From assembly GCF_001044255.1 (NCBI RefSeq), contig NZ_JYNX01000039.1, forward strand, positions 1 to 60,685: DNA of 60,685 nucleotides, given 5' to 3'. Below are positions 34,674 through 43,242 of this stretch, in pieces; position 1 is the first letter of the stretch; each line of letters opens with the position of its first letter. This DNA comes from Mycolicibacterium chubuense. GTDB lineage: Bacteria; Actinomycetota; Actinomycetes; Mycobacteriales; Mycobacteriaceae. A program made the position numbers and the translations under genes. The notes beneath the pieces are model-generated. The model did not search any database. It was not told the DNA's origin and saw nothing but the letters and a program-made list of their open reading frames with translations.

Positions 34674-35876
34674 ATGGCATCGATACAAGCGTTCAGCCCG
34701 GCGACCCTGGGCCCGCTCACGCTGAAGAACCGGTTCATCAAGGCCGCCACCTTCGAGGGGGTGATGCCGCGCGGACACGTCAGTCCGGCGCTGGTGGACT
34801 TCCACGCCGAGGTGGCCCGCGGCGGCGCGGCGATGACCACGGTGGCGTACTGCGCGGTCTCCCCCGGCGGCCGGGTGCACCGCGACACGATCGTCCTCGA
34901 CGCCTCGCGCGCCCGGCAACTGCGCGCGCTGACCGACGCGGTCCACGCCGAAGGCGCCCTGGCGTGCGCCCAGATCGGTCATGCCGGCCTGGTGGCCAAC
35001 ACCCTGTCCAACCGGACGCCCACGCTGGCGCCGTCCACCCGGCTCAGCGCGCCGGCCATGGGCGTGGTGCGGGCCGCGACGGTTCACCAGCTCGACGCGC
35101 TCGTCGACGACTTCGGCGCTGCCGCAGCACATGCCGTCGACGCCGGGTTCGACGCGATCGAGATCCACATGGGCCACGGCTATCTGCTCAGCTCGTTCTT
35201 CAGCCCCAATCTCAACCGGCGCACCGACCGCTACGGCGGGGACACCGCCCGCCGGGCCGAACTCGCGCGCCGGGTCGCCGAGCGGGTGCGCCACACGGTC
35301 GGCGACACCGTCGCCGTGACCGCGAAGTTCAACATGGACGACGGTGTGCGACGCGGCTTCTGGCTCACCGACAGCCTGCCCACCGCACGGCTGCTGGAGA
35401 GCGACGGACATCTCGACGCGCTGCAGCTCACCGGCGGCAGCTCACTGGCCAACCCCATGTACTACTTCCGCGGAGACGTCCCGCTCGACGAGTTCATCGC
35501 GTCCCAACCGCGCGCCGTCGGCCTCGGACTGCGGCTCATCGGCAAGCGCATGTTTCGCGAATATCCCTTCACCGAGGCCTTTTTCGCCCCGCAGGCCCGC
35601 CAGTTCCGGGCAGCACTGTCGATGCCGTTGATCCTGCTGGGCGGCATCAACCGGATGGACACCGTGACCGCGGCGCTCGACGACGGTTTCGCGTTCGTCG
35701 CGATGGCCCGGGCGCTGTTGCGAGAACCCGACCTGGTCAACAGGTTTCGCGACCGGACCGCCACGGAGGGTCTGTGTGTGCACTGCCAGAAATGCATGCC
35801 GACCGTCTACAGCGGAACTCACTGCGTGGTGCGCAGCGGTGAACCGGTGAACTTGTCCGGGTTGGCGATGTCGTAA
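34674..35876 (+). CDS. NADH:flavin oxidoreductase (old yellow enzyme family)
   Basis: A 400-residue FMN-binding TIM-barrel enzyme reducing activated double bonds. It has LKNRFIKAATFEG at the start, AQIGHAG, FDAIEIHMGHGYLLSSFFSP with the conserved His pair region, NRRTDRYGG, and the phosphate strand LGGINRMDTV. The C terminus has four cysteines (CVHCQKCMPTVYSGTHC) like the iron-sulfur site of larger dienoyl-CoA reductases, but no FAD domain follows. ATG at 34674 or 34668; TACATT just upstream may be the -10 box. Its 3' end overlaps the facing sigma gene by 58 bases. It is the O type of ECF41-linked enzymes. Confidence 0.87.
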   Translation: MASIQAFSPATLGPLTLKNRFIKAATFEGVMPRGHVSPALVDFHAEVARGGAAMTTVAYCAVSPGGRVHRDTIVLDASRARQLRALTDAVHAEGALACAQIGHAGLVANTLSNRTPTLAPSTRLSAPAMGVVRAATVHQLDALVDDFGAAAAHAVDAGFDAIEIHMGHGYLLSSFFSPNLNRRTDRYGGDTARRAELARRVAERVRHTVGDTVAVTAKFNMDDGVRRGFWLTDSLPTARLLESDGHLDALQLTGGSSLANPMYYFRGDVPLDEFIASQPRAVGLGLRLIGKRMFREYPFTEAFFAPQARQFRAALSMPLILLGGINRMDTVTAALDDGFAFVAMARALLREPDLVNRFRDRTATEGLCVHCQKCMPTVYSGTHCVVRSGEPVNLSGLAMS

Positions 35877-36727
35877 ACCGCCACCACCCGTCCGTCGCAC
35901 ACCGTCAGCGCCTGGATCCGGGGCGCGATCGCGGGCCCGTGCGCATCCCCGTCGTCGCCGCGGGAGAACACGCCCAGTTCACCGTTGACCAACCCGAGCT
36001 CGCCGCTGGTGAACAGCCGTGTCCCGTAGCGGCGCGCCAAGCCCAGGAGGAACCGCGCCACCTTGTCTCTGCCGTGGATGACCTGTGGCGCCGTCGGCGC
36101 GCGCCGGTTCGCGTCGCCGCTGAACGTGACGTCGGGATGCAGCAGCGCCACCACGGCCTCCAGATCGCCGGCCGCCATCGCCGCCATCAGCGCACCGACC
36201 ACCTCGTCGTGCTCGGCCGCCGGCGGGGGCGCCGTGGAGACGGTGCGGCGCGCCCGCGACGCGAGCTGCCTCGCCGCGGCGGGCGTGGCCCCGAGAACGT
36301 CGGCGATCTCGTCGAACGGCACCGCGAATCCGTCGTGCAGCACGAACGCCACCCGCTGATCGGGCGTCAGATTCTCCAGCACGACCATGGCCGCGAAGCG
36401 GGCATCCTCCCCGGCCACCACAGCGGCCAGCGGGTCGTCCCCGTCGAGCGTCGTCACCACCGGTTCGGGCAGCCAGGTGCCGGCGTAGGTCTCGCGCCGG
36501 TGGGCCGCCGATCGGAGCCGGTCGAGCGACAGCCGGCTGACCACCGTCGTGAGCCAGGCCCGCAGGTCGACGATCGCGGTGTCGGTCCGCCGGGCCCGGT
36601 GGGCGTCCCAGCGCAGCCAGGCATCCTGCACCACGTCCTCGGCGTCGGCGAACGTGCCGGTGAGGCGGTAGCCCACGGCGAGCAGGTAGGGACGCAGCTC
36701 TTCGAAGTCCTCGACCCGCGCGGTCAT
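35819..36727 (-). CDS. sigJ: ECF41-type sigma factor (SigJ-like) with SnoaL-like C-terminal domain
   Basis: A 302-residue sigma factor. Region 2 (about 5-70) reads VGYRLTGTFADAEDVVQDAW; region 4 (about 105-160) reads LENLTPDQRVAFVLHDGFAV and EIADVLGATPAAARQLASRA. A SnoaL-like domain (about 175-295) follows and ends with DIANPDKFTG, the NPDK motif that is typical of ECF41 factors, whose fused domain replaces an anti-sigma factor. Size and next genes agree with M. tuberculosis SigJ (Rv3328c). ATG at 36727. It probably drives the decarboxylase promoter at 32439. Confidence 0.9.
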   Translation of the reverse strand: MTARVEDFEELRPYLLAVGYRLTGTFADAEDVVQDAWLRWDAHRARRTDTAIVDLRAWLTTVVSRLSLDRLRSAAHRRETYAGTWLPEPVVTTLDGDDPLAAVVAGEDARFAAMVVLENLTPDQRVAFVLHDGFAVPFDEIADVLGATPAAARQLASRARRTVSTAPPPAAEHDEVVGALMAAMAAGDLEAVVALLHPDVTFSGDANRRAPTAPQVIHGRDKVARFLLGLARRYGTRLFTSGELGLVNGELGVFSRGDDGDAHGPAIAPRIQALTVCDGRVVAVYDIANPDKFTGSPLRTTQ

Positions 36728-36750
36728 GACATCGAGGGTAGTACCCCTCA

Positions 36751-36777
36751 AACGCAACGAAATCCGAAGCTGTGAAG
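36751..36777 (-). promoter_or_regulatory. Possible weak ECF41-type promoter of the sigma gene
   Basis: Read on the minus strand: CTTCACA, a 16-base spacer, CGTT, located 24-50 bases before the sigma ATG. It matches the strong site at 32439 in spacing and in eight of eleven motif bases. Weak on its own. Confidence 0.3.
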
Positions 36778-36853
36778 TTGATGAATCGACGGAATCAGTC
36801 AATAGTGATCGGGTTCACAACCGATTCCGGCTGATTTCGACCGAGGAGGGCCC

Positions 36854-38575
36854 GTGGTCAAGCACGAAGTGATTCACGGTGAAGGCACCGTGGAGAGCAA
36901 GGGACTCAAGGGCGGCGCCCTCGGGCTGGTGTCGAGCATCGTGGTGGGGATGGCCTCGACGGCGCCGGCCTACAGCCTGGCCGCCACGCTCGGCCTGATC
37001 ATCGCCAGCGGGGGCGCGCTGTTGTCCGGTGTGAAGGCGCCTGCCATCGTGCTGATCTCCTTCATCCCCATGTACCTGATCGCGGTCGCCTACCAGGAGC
37101 TCAACAAAGCCGAACCGGACTGCGGCACGACCTTCACCTGGGCGTCGCGCGCCTTCGGCCCGGTCGTCGGCTGGCTGGGCGGCTGGGGCATCATCGCCGT
37201 CGACGTCATCGTGATGGCCAACCTCGCGCAGATCGCCGGGGCCTACTCCTTCACCTTCGCCGGGGACCTCGGCTGGGACTCGGCGGCCACGCTGTCCGAC
37301 AGCACGTTCTGGTCCACCGTCGCCGGTGTCATCTGGATCGCGGTGATGACCTACATCTGCTACCGCGGCATCGAGGTGTCGGCGCGCCTGCAATACGCAC
37401 TGCTGGGCATCGAGGTGGTCGTGCTGATCGGGCTGTCGATCGTCGCGCTGGTCAAGGTGTACACCCGCACCGCAGAGAGCTACTCGCTGATGCCGTCACT
37501 GTCCTGGTTCTGGCCCGGCGGACTGGACTTCAGCACCGTCATCGCGCCGGCGATCCTGACCACGATCTTCATCTACTGGGGCTGGGACACCGCCGTCGCG
37601 TGCAACGAGGAGTCCGACGACCCCGGGCGCACCCCCGGCCGGGCCGCCGTCATCTCGACCTTCCTGCTGCTGGCCACCTACGCGCTGGTGAGCGTCGCGG
37701 CCGTCGCGTTCGCCGGTGTCGGCACCGACGGGATCGGGCTGGGCAACCCGGACAACTCGGCCGACGTGTTCGCCGCGATCGGACCGGATCTGTTCGGCGA
37801 CAGTGCGCTCGGGCACATCGGGATGCTGCTGCTGTCGGCGTCCATCCTGACCTCGGCGTCGGCGTCGACGCAGACCACGATCCTGCCGACCGCGCGCACC
37901 ACGCTGTCGATGGGCGTCTACCGCGCCCTGCCCGAGTCGTTCGCGAAGATCCACCGGCGCTACCTGACTCCGACCACGTCGACCATCGCGATGGGCGTGG
38001 TGTCGGCGATCTTCTACGTGCTGTTCACCGTGATCAGCACCAACCTGCTGACCGCGCTGATCGGCTCGGTCGGGCTGATGATCGCCTTCTACTACGGGCT
38101 GACCGGTTTCGCCTGCGTCTGGTTCTACCGAAAGACGTTGACGCGCAACACCCGTGACCTGGTGATGCGCGGGGTGGTGCCGCTGCTGGGCGGCATCGTG
38201 CTCCTCGTGGTCTTCGTCTACGGCCTGCTGCAGTACGCCAAGCCGGACTGGCTCACCGACGACGACGGCAACAACGTGACCATCTTCGGCGTCGGCGCCG
38301 TCGCGGTGGTGGGCATCGGCGCGCTGGTCCTGGGCCTGGTGCTCATGGTGGTCTGGCGGTTCATGTCGCCCGACTTCTTCAAGGGCGTGACGCTGCCTCG
38401 TCGCAGTCACGACCTGGTGCTGGAGACGGTGCCCGATCAGGAGGCGGCGGTGCCCCGCTTCGGTCTGCCCGACGCCGGCGACGTGCCCACGATCATCGCC
38501 AAGGATCTGTCCAACCTGCCGCCCGGCGAGAAGGCGATCGACCCGCTGACCGGCCACGAGTACACCAAGAACTGA
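36854..38575 (+). CDS. APC-family amino acid/polyamine permease
   Basis: A 573-residue membrane protein with about twelve to thirteen helices and a 50-residue hydrophilic C-terminal tail. The APC features are the first-helix glycine motif (GLVSSIVVGMASTAPAYSLA) and EPDCGTTFTWASRAFGPVVG. Later, IYWGWDTAVACNEESDDPGR and ILTSASASTQTTILPTARTT are shared closely with the next gene. GTG at 36854 follows GAGGAGGG. Substrate is not shown by sequence; the downstream catabolic genes suggest amines or amino acids. Confidence 0.87.
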   Translation: MVKHEVIHGEGTVESKGLKGGALGLVSSIVVGMASTAPAYSLAATLGLIIASGGALLSGVKAPAIVLISFIPMYLIAVAYQELNKAEPDCGTTFTWASRAFGPVVGWLGGWGIIAVDVIVMANLAQIAGAYSFTFAGDLGWDSAATLSDSTFWSTVAGVIWIAVMTYICYRGIEVSARLQYALLGIEVVVLIGLSIVALVKVYTRTAESYSLMPSLSWFWPGGLDFSTVIAPAILTTIFIYWGWDTAVACNEESDDPGRTPGRAAVISTFLLLATYALVSVAAVAFAGVGTDGIGLGNPDNSADVFAAIGPDLFGDSALGHIGMLLLSASILTSASASTQTTILPTARTTLSMGVYRALPESFAKIHRRYLTPTTSTIAMGVVSAIFYVLFTVISTNLLTALIGSVGLMIAFYYGLTGFACVWFYRKTLTRNTRDLVMRGVVPLLGGIVLLVVFVYGLLQYAKPDWLTDDDGNNVTIFGVGAVAVVGIGALVLGLVLMVVWRFMSPDFFKGVTLPRRSHDLVLETVPDQEAAVPRFGLPDAGDVPTIIAKDLSNLPPGEKAIDPLTGHEYTKN

Positions 38576-38635
38576 CGTCTCACAGGTTTTTCGCACTGTC
38601 CTGCCAGGAGGCTCGCAGGACCGTATATTGCGCGC

Positions 38636-40147
38636 ATGGCAATCACCTCCGAACCGTCGACCCCTGCTGTCGGCAGCAAGGGGCTGCAGGCCGGTGCGCT
38701 CGGCCTCGTCGGCAACGTCGTCATCGGTCTGGCGGCGGTGGCGCCAGCCTACAGCCTGGCCGCCACGCTCGGCTACGTCGTGCTGGAGGTCGGCGAGAAG
38801 GCGCCGTCGATGTTCGTGCTGGCGTTCATCCCGATGCTGCTGGTGGCGTTCGCCTACAAGGAGCTCTCGCAGGAGACCCCGGACTGCGGCACGACGTTCA
38901 CCTGGGGCACCAAGGCTTTCGGCCCGTGGATCGGCTGGATCGGCGGCTGGGGGCTGGCCGTGTCGGCCATCATCGTGCTGGCCAACGTCGCCGAGATCGC
39001 CGCGATCTACCTCTACAACTTCCTCGGCCTCGACGATCTGGCCGACAACACCTTCGCCACAGTCGGATTGGGATGCTTCTTCATCGTGTCGATGACGCTG
39101 GTGTCGGCCCGCGGCATCGTCGTCAGCGAGCGGGTGCAGAACATCCTGATCGCCGTCCAGTTCGGCGTGCTGATCATCGTCAGCGTCATCGCACTGGTCC
39201 GGGTGTTCTCCGGAACCGCCGGCGCGCAGGCGATCAGCCCTCAGCTGTCGTGGCTGTGGCCCAGCGGATTGGACACGTCGTCGATCGCCGCGGCGGTGAT
39301 CCTGTGCATCTTCATCTACTGGGGTTGGGACGCCTGCCTGGCCGTCGGTGAGGAGACCAAGGATCCCGGCCGGACGCCGGGCATCGCTGCGGTCATCACC
39401 ACGCTGATCCTGGTGTGCACCTATGTGCTGGTGGCTTACGCACTGCAGTCGTTCGCCGGATTCGGTGAGGTCGGCATCGGGCTGAACAACGCGATGAACT
39501 CCGACGACGTGCTCACCGTGCTCGGCGAACCGGTGGCGGGCACGATCGCCGCGTCCGCGCTGCTGCTCACCGTCTCGGTGTCGGCGCTGTCGTCGACGCA
39601 GACCACCATCCTGCCCACCGCGCGCGGCACGCTGTCGATGGCCGTCTACGAAGCCATCCCGAAGCGGTTCGCCAACGTGCATCCGCGCTACATGACGCCG
39701 GCGTTCGGCACGATCGTGATGGGTCTGGCCGCCCTGTTCTTCTACCTGCTGCTGAAAGTGTTGTCGGAGAACGCCCTCGCCGACTCGGTGGCCTCCCTCG
39801 GGCTCGCGGTCGCGTTCTACTACGGCATCACCGCGTTCGCCTGCGTCTGGTATTTCCGCCGGACGCTGTTCAGCTCGGTGCGAAATCTGTTCTTCCGCGG
39901 CATCTTCCCGCTGCTGGGCGGCCTCGCGATGGCGGCGGCGTTCGTGATCAGCGCCAAGGACATGATCGCGCCGGACTACGGCTACACCGCGTTCGGTCCC
40001 ATCGGCGGGGTATTCGTGCTCGGGGTCGGCATGCTGGTGCTCGGCATCCCGTTGATGCTGGCGTGCTTCGCGTTCGGCACGAAACGCTTCTTCCGCGGCG
40101 AGACGCTCAACGCATCCACCGAAGTCCAAGTACCCGACGTCTACTGA
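38636..40147 (+). CDS. APC-family permease, paralogue of the preceding gene
   Basis: A 503-residue permease with about twelve helices. It shares blocks with its neighbour (VAPAYSLAATLGYV, CGTTFTWGTKAFGPWIGW, IYWGWDACLAVGEETKDPGR, SSTQTTILPTARGTLSMAVY) but lacks the long C-terminal tail, so the pair arose by an old duplication. ATG at 38636; TATATT about ten bases upstream may be its own -10 box, and the gap to the first permease is only 60 bases. It leads into the stress-protein gene nine bases later. Confidence 0.87.
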   Translation: MAITSEPSTPAVGSKGLQAGALGLVGNVVIGLAAVAPAYSLAATLGYVVLEVGEKAPSMFVLAFIPMLLVAFAYKELSQETPDCGTTFTWGTKAFGPWIGWIGGWGLAVSAIIVLANVAEIAAIYLYNFLGLDDLADNTFATVGLGCFFIVSMTLVSARGIVVSERVQNILIAVQFGVLIIVSVIALVRVFSGTAGAQAISPQLSWLWPSGLDTSSIAAAVILCIFIYWGWDACLAVGEETKDPGRTPGIAAVITTLILVCTYVLVAYALQSFAGFGEVGIGLNNAMNSDDVLTVLGEPVAGTIAASALLLTVSVSALSSTQTTILPTARGTLSMAVYEAIPKRFANVHPRYMTPAFGTIVMGLAALFFYLLLKVLSENALADSVASLGLAVAFYYGITAFACVWYFRRTLFSSVRNLFFRGIFPLLGGLAMAAAFVISAKDMIAPDYGYTAFGPIGGVFVLGVGMLVLGIPLMLACFAFGTKRFFRGETLNASTEVQVPDVY

Positions 40148-40156
40148 GGAACCGCC

Positions 40157-41017
40157 ATGCATCTGACCGTCGGCTACCTTGCCACCCCGACCGGCGACGA
40201 CGGCGTCGCGCTGGCCAGTGCGCTCGCGCGGACCTTCGACGCCAGCGTCGACGTCCTGTTGGTGGTTCGCGAAGAACTGCCCGACGGCCATCCCGGGCGC
40301 CTGGAATACCAACGTCTGCTCGTCGAGCGGGGCGAGCAGTGGGTGGCCGGTGCGGTGGCCACGCTCGCGCGCGACGGGGTGCACGCCGAGTCGTCGGTGA
40401 CCGTCGGAGAGTCGTTCGCGCAGACGCTGGTTGACTACGCGCAGGAGAAGTCCTCGGACCTGATCGTGGTCGGGGGTGCGCGCGACGGGTTCTTCGGTCG
40501 GCACACCATCGGCCCTGTGACCGGGGCGTTGCTGCACTCCTCGCCGATCCCGGTGGCGCTGGCGCCGCGCGGCTACGCCGAGGATCCGGACGAGAGGTTC
40601 ACCGCGGTGACCGCCGCGGTGCCCACCAAGCCGGGCGACGACAACCCGCTGCCGTTCGCGATCACGCTGGCCAGCGCGGCCGGTCTGGGGATCCGGATGC
40701 TGTCGCTGGTGTCGGCGGAGAACTTCGCCGAGGCGGGCAGCGCGCGGGAGGTGCGGCAGCTGCAGGTCGCCGCGGCTGAAGAGAACCTCGCCGTCGCGGC
40801 GCGCGCGCTGCCCGACTCGCCGGAGATCGAGTCGCTGGTCGCCGACGGCATGACGCTGGAGTCGGCGCTGAAGAAGCTCAACTGGGACGACGGCGACCTG
40901 TTGGTCGTGGGCTCGTCCCGGTTCGCCGCACCGCGCCGCATCTTCCTGGGGTCGACGGCCGCGCGCATCCTCGCCGGGGTCGACGTGCCGGTGATCGTGG
41001 TGCCGCGCGACGAGTAA
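40157..41017 (+). CDS. Universal stress protein, tandem Usp domains
   Basis: A 286-residue cytosolic protein with two Usp folds (about 1-145 and 150-286). Each ends in a nucleotide-loop-like stretch: VVGGARDGFFGRHTIGPVTG in the first and VVGSSRFAAPRRIFLGSTAA in the second. Tandem Usp proteins often bind ATP and modulate transporters or stress responses. ATG at 40157 with GAGGA upstream. Its position nine bases after the permease suggests joint control and perhaps direct regulation of transport. Confidence 0.88.
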   Translation: MHLTVGYLATPTGDDGVALASALARTFDASVDVLLVVREELPDGHPGRLEYQRLLVERGEQWVAGAVATLARDGVHAESSVTVGESFAQTLVDYAQEKSSDLIVVGGARDGFFGRHTIGPVTGALLHSSPIPVALAPRGYAEDPDERFTAVTAAVPTKPGDDNPLPFAITLASAAGLGIRMLSLVSAENFAEAGSAREVRQLQVAAAEENLAVAARALPDSPEIESLVADGMTLESALKKLNWDDGDLLVVGSSRFAAPRRIFLGSTAARILAGVDVPVIVVPRDE

Positions 41018-41030
41018 CCGCGCCGTTTCC

Positions 41031-41094
41031 CCGCGGAAGCGCATTCCGGGCTGCGATCCGGTAGGCGATCACGACCAGGAATGCTATTCCGCGG
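41031..41094. terminator. Long bidirectional hairpin
   Basis: CCGCGGAAGCGCATTCC (41031-41047) and GGAATGCTATTCCGCGG (41078-41094) pair with a small internal mismatch around a 30-base loop. It lies between the stops of the facing stress-protein and aldehyde dehydrogenase genes. Confidence 0.7.
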
Positions 41095-41099
41095 TCGCC

Positions 41100-42596
41100 T
41101 CAGCGCTTGGTGAAAATGGTTCGGTGCCAAGCCTTGTCGACCACGCCGGTGATGTCGCTCATGACGTGCTTGATCGACAGGTACTCCTCGAGCGAGTACT
41201 GGCTCATATCCTTGCCGAATCCCGACGCACCGAACCCACCGTGCGGCATCTCCGAGATGATCGGGATGTGGTCGTTGATCCACACACACCCGGCGTGGAT
41301 CTCCCGCGACGCGCGCTGCGCGCGATAGACGTCGCGTGTCCACGCCGAGGCCGCGAGCCCGTAGGCGGTGTCGTTGGCCTGCCGGATCGCGTCGTCGTCG
41401 TCGGTGAACGACCGCACCGTCAGCACGGGACCGAAGATCTCGTCGCGGTACACCTCCGACTGCTCGGACACGTCGGCGATCAGCGTCGGCCGGTAGAACG
41501 AGCCCGGTCCCTCCGGCGCCACGCCGCCGGTCACGATGCGCCCGCCCTCGCCGGGCGCGCGCGCCACCATGTCGGCCACCTTCGCCCGGTGCGCCAGCGT
41601 GATCAACGGGCCGAGATCGGTGTCGGGATCCTGCGGGTCGCCGACGACGATCTTGCCCATCACCTCGGCGACCCCGGCGACGAAGTCGTCGTACACCTCG
41701 CGGGCGACGATCGCGCGGGTGGCGGCGGTGCAGTCCTGCCCGGTGTTGATCAGCGACCCGGCGACCGCGCCCTGGATCGCGGCGTCGAGATCGGCGTCGT
41801 CGAACACGACGAACGGTGCCTTACCGCCCAATTCGAGCTGGGTGCGGTGCCCGTGCACCGCGGCCGCGGCCATCACCTTGCGCCCGACGGCCGTCGACCC
41901 GGTGAACGTCACCATGTCGACGTCGCGATGCCCGGCCAGCGCGGTCCCCACGTCGGCGCCCGCGCCGGTCACCACATTCAGCACACCGGGCGGCAGCCCG
42001 GCCTCGCCGGCCAGCCGGGCCAGCGTCAGCGTGGTCAGCGGCGTGATCTCGGCGGGCTTGATCACCACGCTGCAGCCGGCGGCCAGCGCGGGCAGCACCT
42101 TCCACACCGCCATCTGCAGCGGATAGTTCCACGGGGTGATCGTCGCGACCACGCCGACGGCCTCGCGGCGGATCGACGACGTGTGATCGCCGGAGTACTC
42201 CCCCGATGCCTTGCCCTCGAGATGGCGGGCGGCGCCGGCGAAGAAGTCGATGTTGTCGACGCTGCCGGGGACGTCGAACTCGGTGGCCAGCCGGACGGGC
42301 TTGCCGGTCTGGCTGACCTCCTCGGCCACCAGCGTGTCGGCGGCCTCGTCGGCGAGCACGGCCAGCTTCGCCAGCACGGCCGAGCGCTCGGCCGGGGTGG
42401 CCCCGGCCCAGCCGGGCAGCGCCGCCCGCGCCGAGCCGACCGCGCGGTCGACATCGCCGGGTGAGGCCAGCGCCATCTCGGCCACCGGCTCGCCGGTCGC
42501 CGGGTTGATCACGGAGTGTGTGGCGCCGCCGGTCCGCACCGGTGCGCCATCGATCCAGCTGCCGGCCAGATCCCTCGAAGACGAAACCACGGTCAT
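41100..42596 (-). CDS. Aldehyde dehydrogenase, aminobutyraldehyde/betaine aldehyde type
   Basis: A 498-residue NAD(P)-dependent dehydrogenase. The cofactor region has ITPWNYPLQMAVWKVLPALA; the catalytic Glu is in LELGGKAPF (about 250) and the catalytic Cys in NTGQDCTAATR (about 285); the C-terminal segment is EMPHGGFGASGFGKDMS. The GGFGASGFGKDMS ending and the neighbouring aminotransferase fit an enzyme that oxidises 4-aminobutyraldehyde from putrescine, but the substrate is inference. ATG at 42596; further upstream codons run into the promoter region. It diverges from the Lrp-type gene. Confidence 0.87.
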   Translation of the reverse strand: MTVVSSSRDLAGSWIDGAPVRTGGATHSVINPATGEPVAEMALASPGDVDRAVGSARAALPGWAGATPAERSAVLAKLAVLADEAADTLVAEEVSQTGKPVRLATEFDVPGSVDNIDFFAGAARHLEGKASGEYSGDHTSSIRREAVGVVATITPWNYPLQMAVWKVLPALAAGCSVVIKPAEITPLTTLTLARLAGEAGLPPGVLNVVTGAGADVGTALAGHRDVDMVTFTGSTAVGRKVMAAAAVHGHRTQLELGGKAPFVVFDDADLDAAIQGAVAGSLINTGQDCTAATRAIVAREVYDDFVAGVAEVMGKIVVGDPQDPDTDLGPLITLAHRAKVADMVARAPGEGGRIVTGGVAPEGPGSFYRPTLIADVSEQSEVYRDEIFGPVLTVRSFTDDDDAIRQANDTAYGLAASAWTRDVYRAQRASREIHAGCVWINDHIPIISEMPHGGFGASGFGKDMSQYSLEEYLSIKHVMSDITGVVDKAWHRTIFTKR

Positions 42597-42720
42597 GGCC
42601 CACACCGTATCGTTTGATACACGAGAAACGCTACGCATTACCTCAGCTTCGGCCACCTACAACGATTGATTTCATGGTCATGGTTGCTTGAAACGACGGA
42701 TTCCGTGCACAATCTGAGTC
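42597..42720. promoter_or_regulatory. Divergent control region, dehydrogenase/Lrp
   Basis: Contains GTATC-N4-GATAC (about 42607-42620) near the dehydrogenase start and TTTCA...TGAAA around 42671-42694 on the Lrp side. The tandem dyads suit a multimeric Lrp-type protein wrapping the region and controlling both directions. Confidence 0.45.
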
Positions 42721-43242
42721 ATGGTCAACCCGGGGGTCCCGCACGCCGTCGGCCCCGTCTCGTTCCGCGTCAACCAGTCGCGACCCGGTGCCGCCTTCCA
42801 GCTCGACGAGCTCTCCAAGGCGATCATCGAGAAGCTGCAGCAGGACGGCCGCCGTTCCTATGCGGGCATCGGGAAGGCCGTCGGCCTGTCCGAGGCCGCG
42901 GTGCGCCAGCGCGTGCAGCGCATGGTCGACGCCGGGGTGATGCAGATCGTCGCGGTCACCGACCCGATGCAGCTCGGCTTCGCCCGGCAGGCCATGATCG
43001 GCGTCCGCTGCACCGGTGACACCACCAAGATCGCCGAGAAGCTCGCCGCCCTCGAGTCGGTCGACTACGTGGTGCTGACCGCGGGCTCGTTCGACGCCAT
43101 CGTCGAGGTCGTGTGCGAGGACGACGACCACCTCCTTCAGCTACTCAACACCCAGATCCGTGCGTTACCGGGAGTGATATCCACAGAGACCCTCGTTTAC
43201 CTGAAACTCGTTAAGCAGCAATACAATTGGGGAACCCGATGA
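42721..43242 (+). CDS. Lrp/AsnC-family regulator
   Basis: A 173-residue regulator. Winged helix at about 28-75: LDELSKAIIEKLQQDGRRSY, then GLSEAAVRQRVQRMVDAGVM. The ligand-binding RAM domain (about 90-165) contains VLTAGSFDAIVEVVCEDDDH. ATG at 42721. The stop overlaps the aminotransferase start (ATGA), so it is cotranscribed with its probable target. The effector is likely an amino acid or amine of the pathway. Confidence 0.9.
   Translation: MVNPGVPHAVGPVSFRVNQSRPGAAFQLDELSKAIIEKLQQDGRRSYAGIGKAVGLSEAAVRQRVQRMVDAGVMQIVAVTDPMQLGFARQAMIGVRCTGDTTKIAEKLAALESVDYVVLTAGSFDAIVEVVCEDDDHLLQLLNTQIRALPGVISTETLVYLKLVKQQYNWGTR

Noticed and set aside
36733-36750. GAGGG-TAGTA-CCCCTC dyad just before the sigma gene start
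   Set aside because: It could be an operator or part of the leader, but it is short and GC-rich; symmetry of this size is common by chance here.
37496-41044. A very long open frame (over 1100 codons) on the minus strand
   Set aside because: It lies antisense to two permease genes and the stress-protein gene; its translation is Arg/His/Gln-rich low complexity typical of the complement of GC-rich coding DNA.
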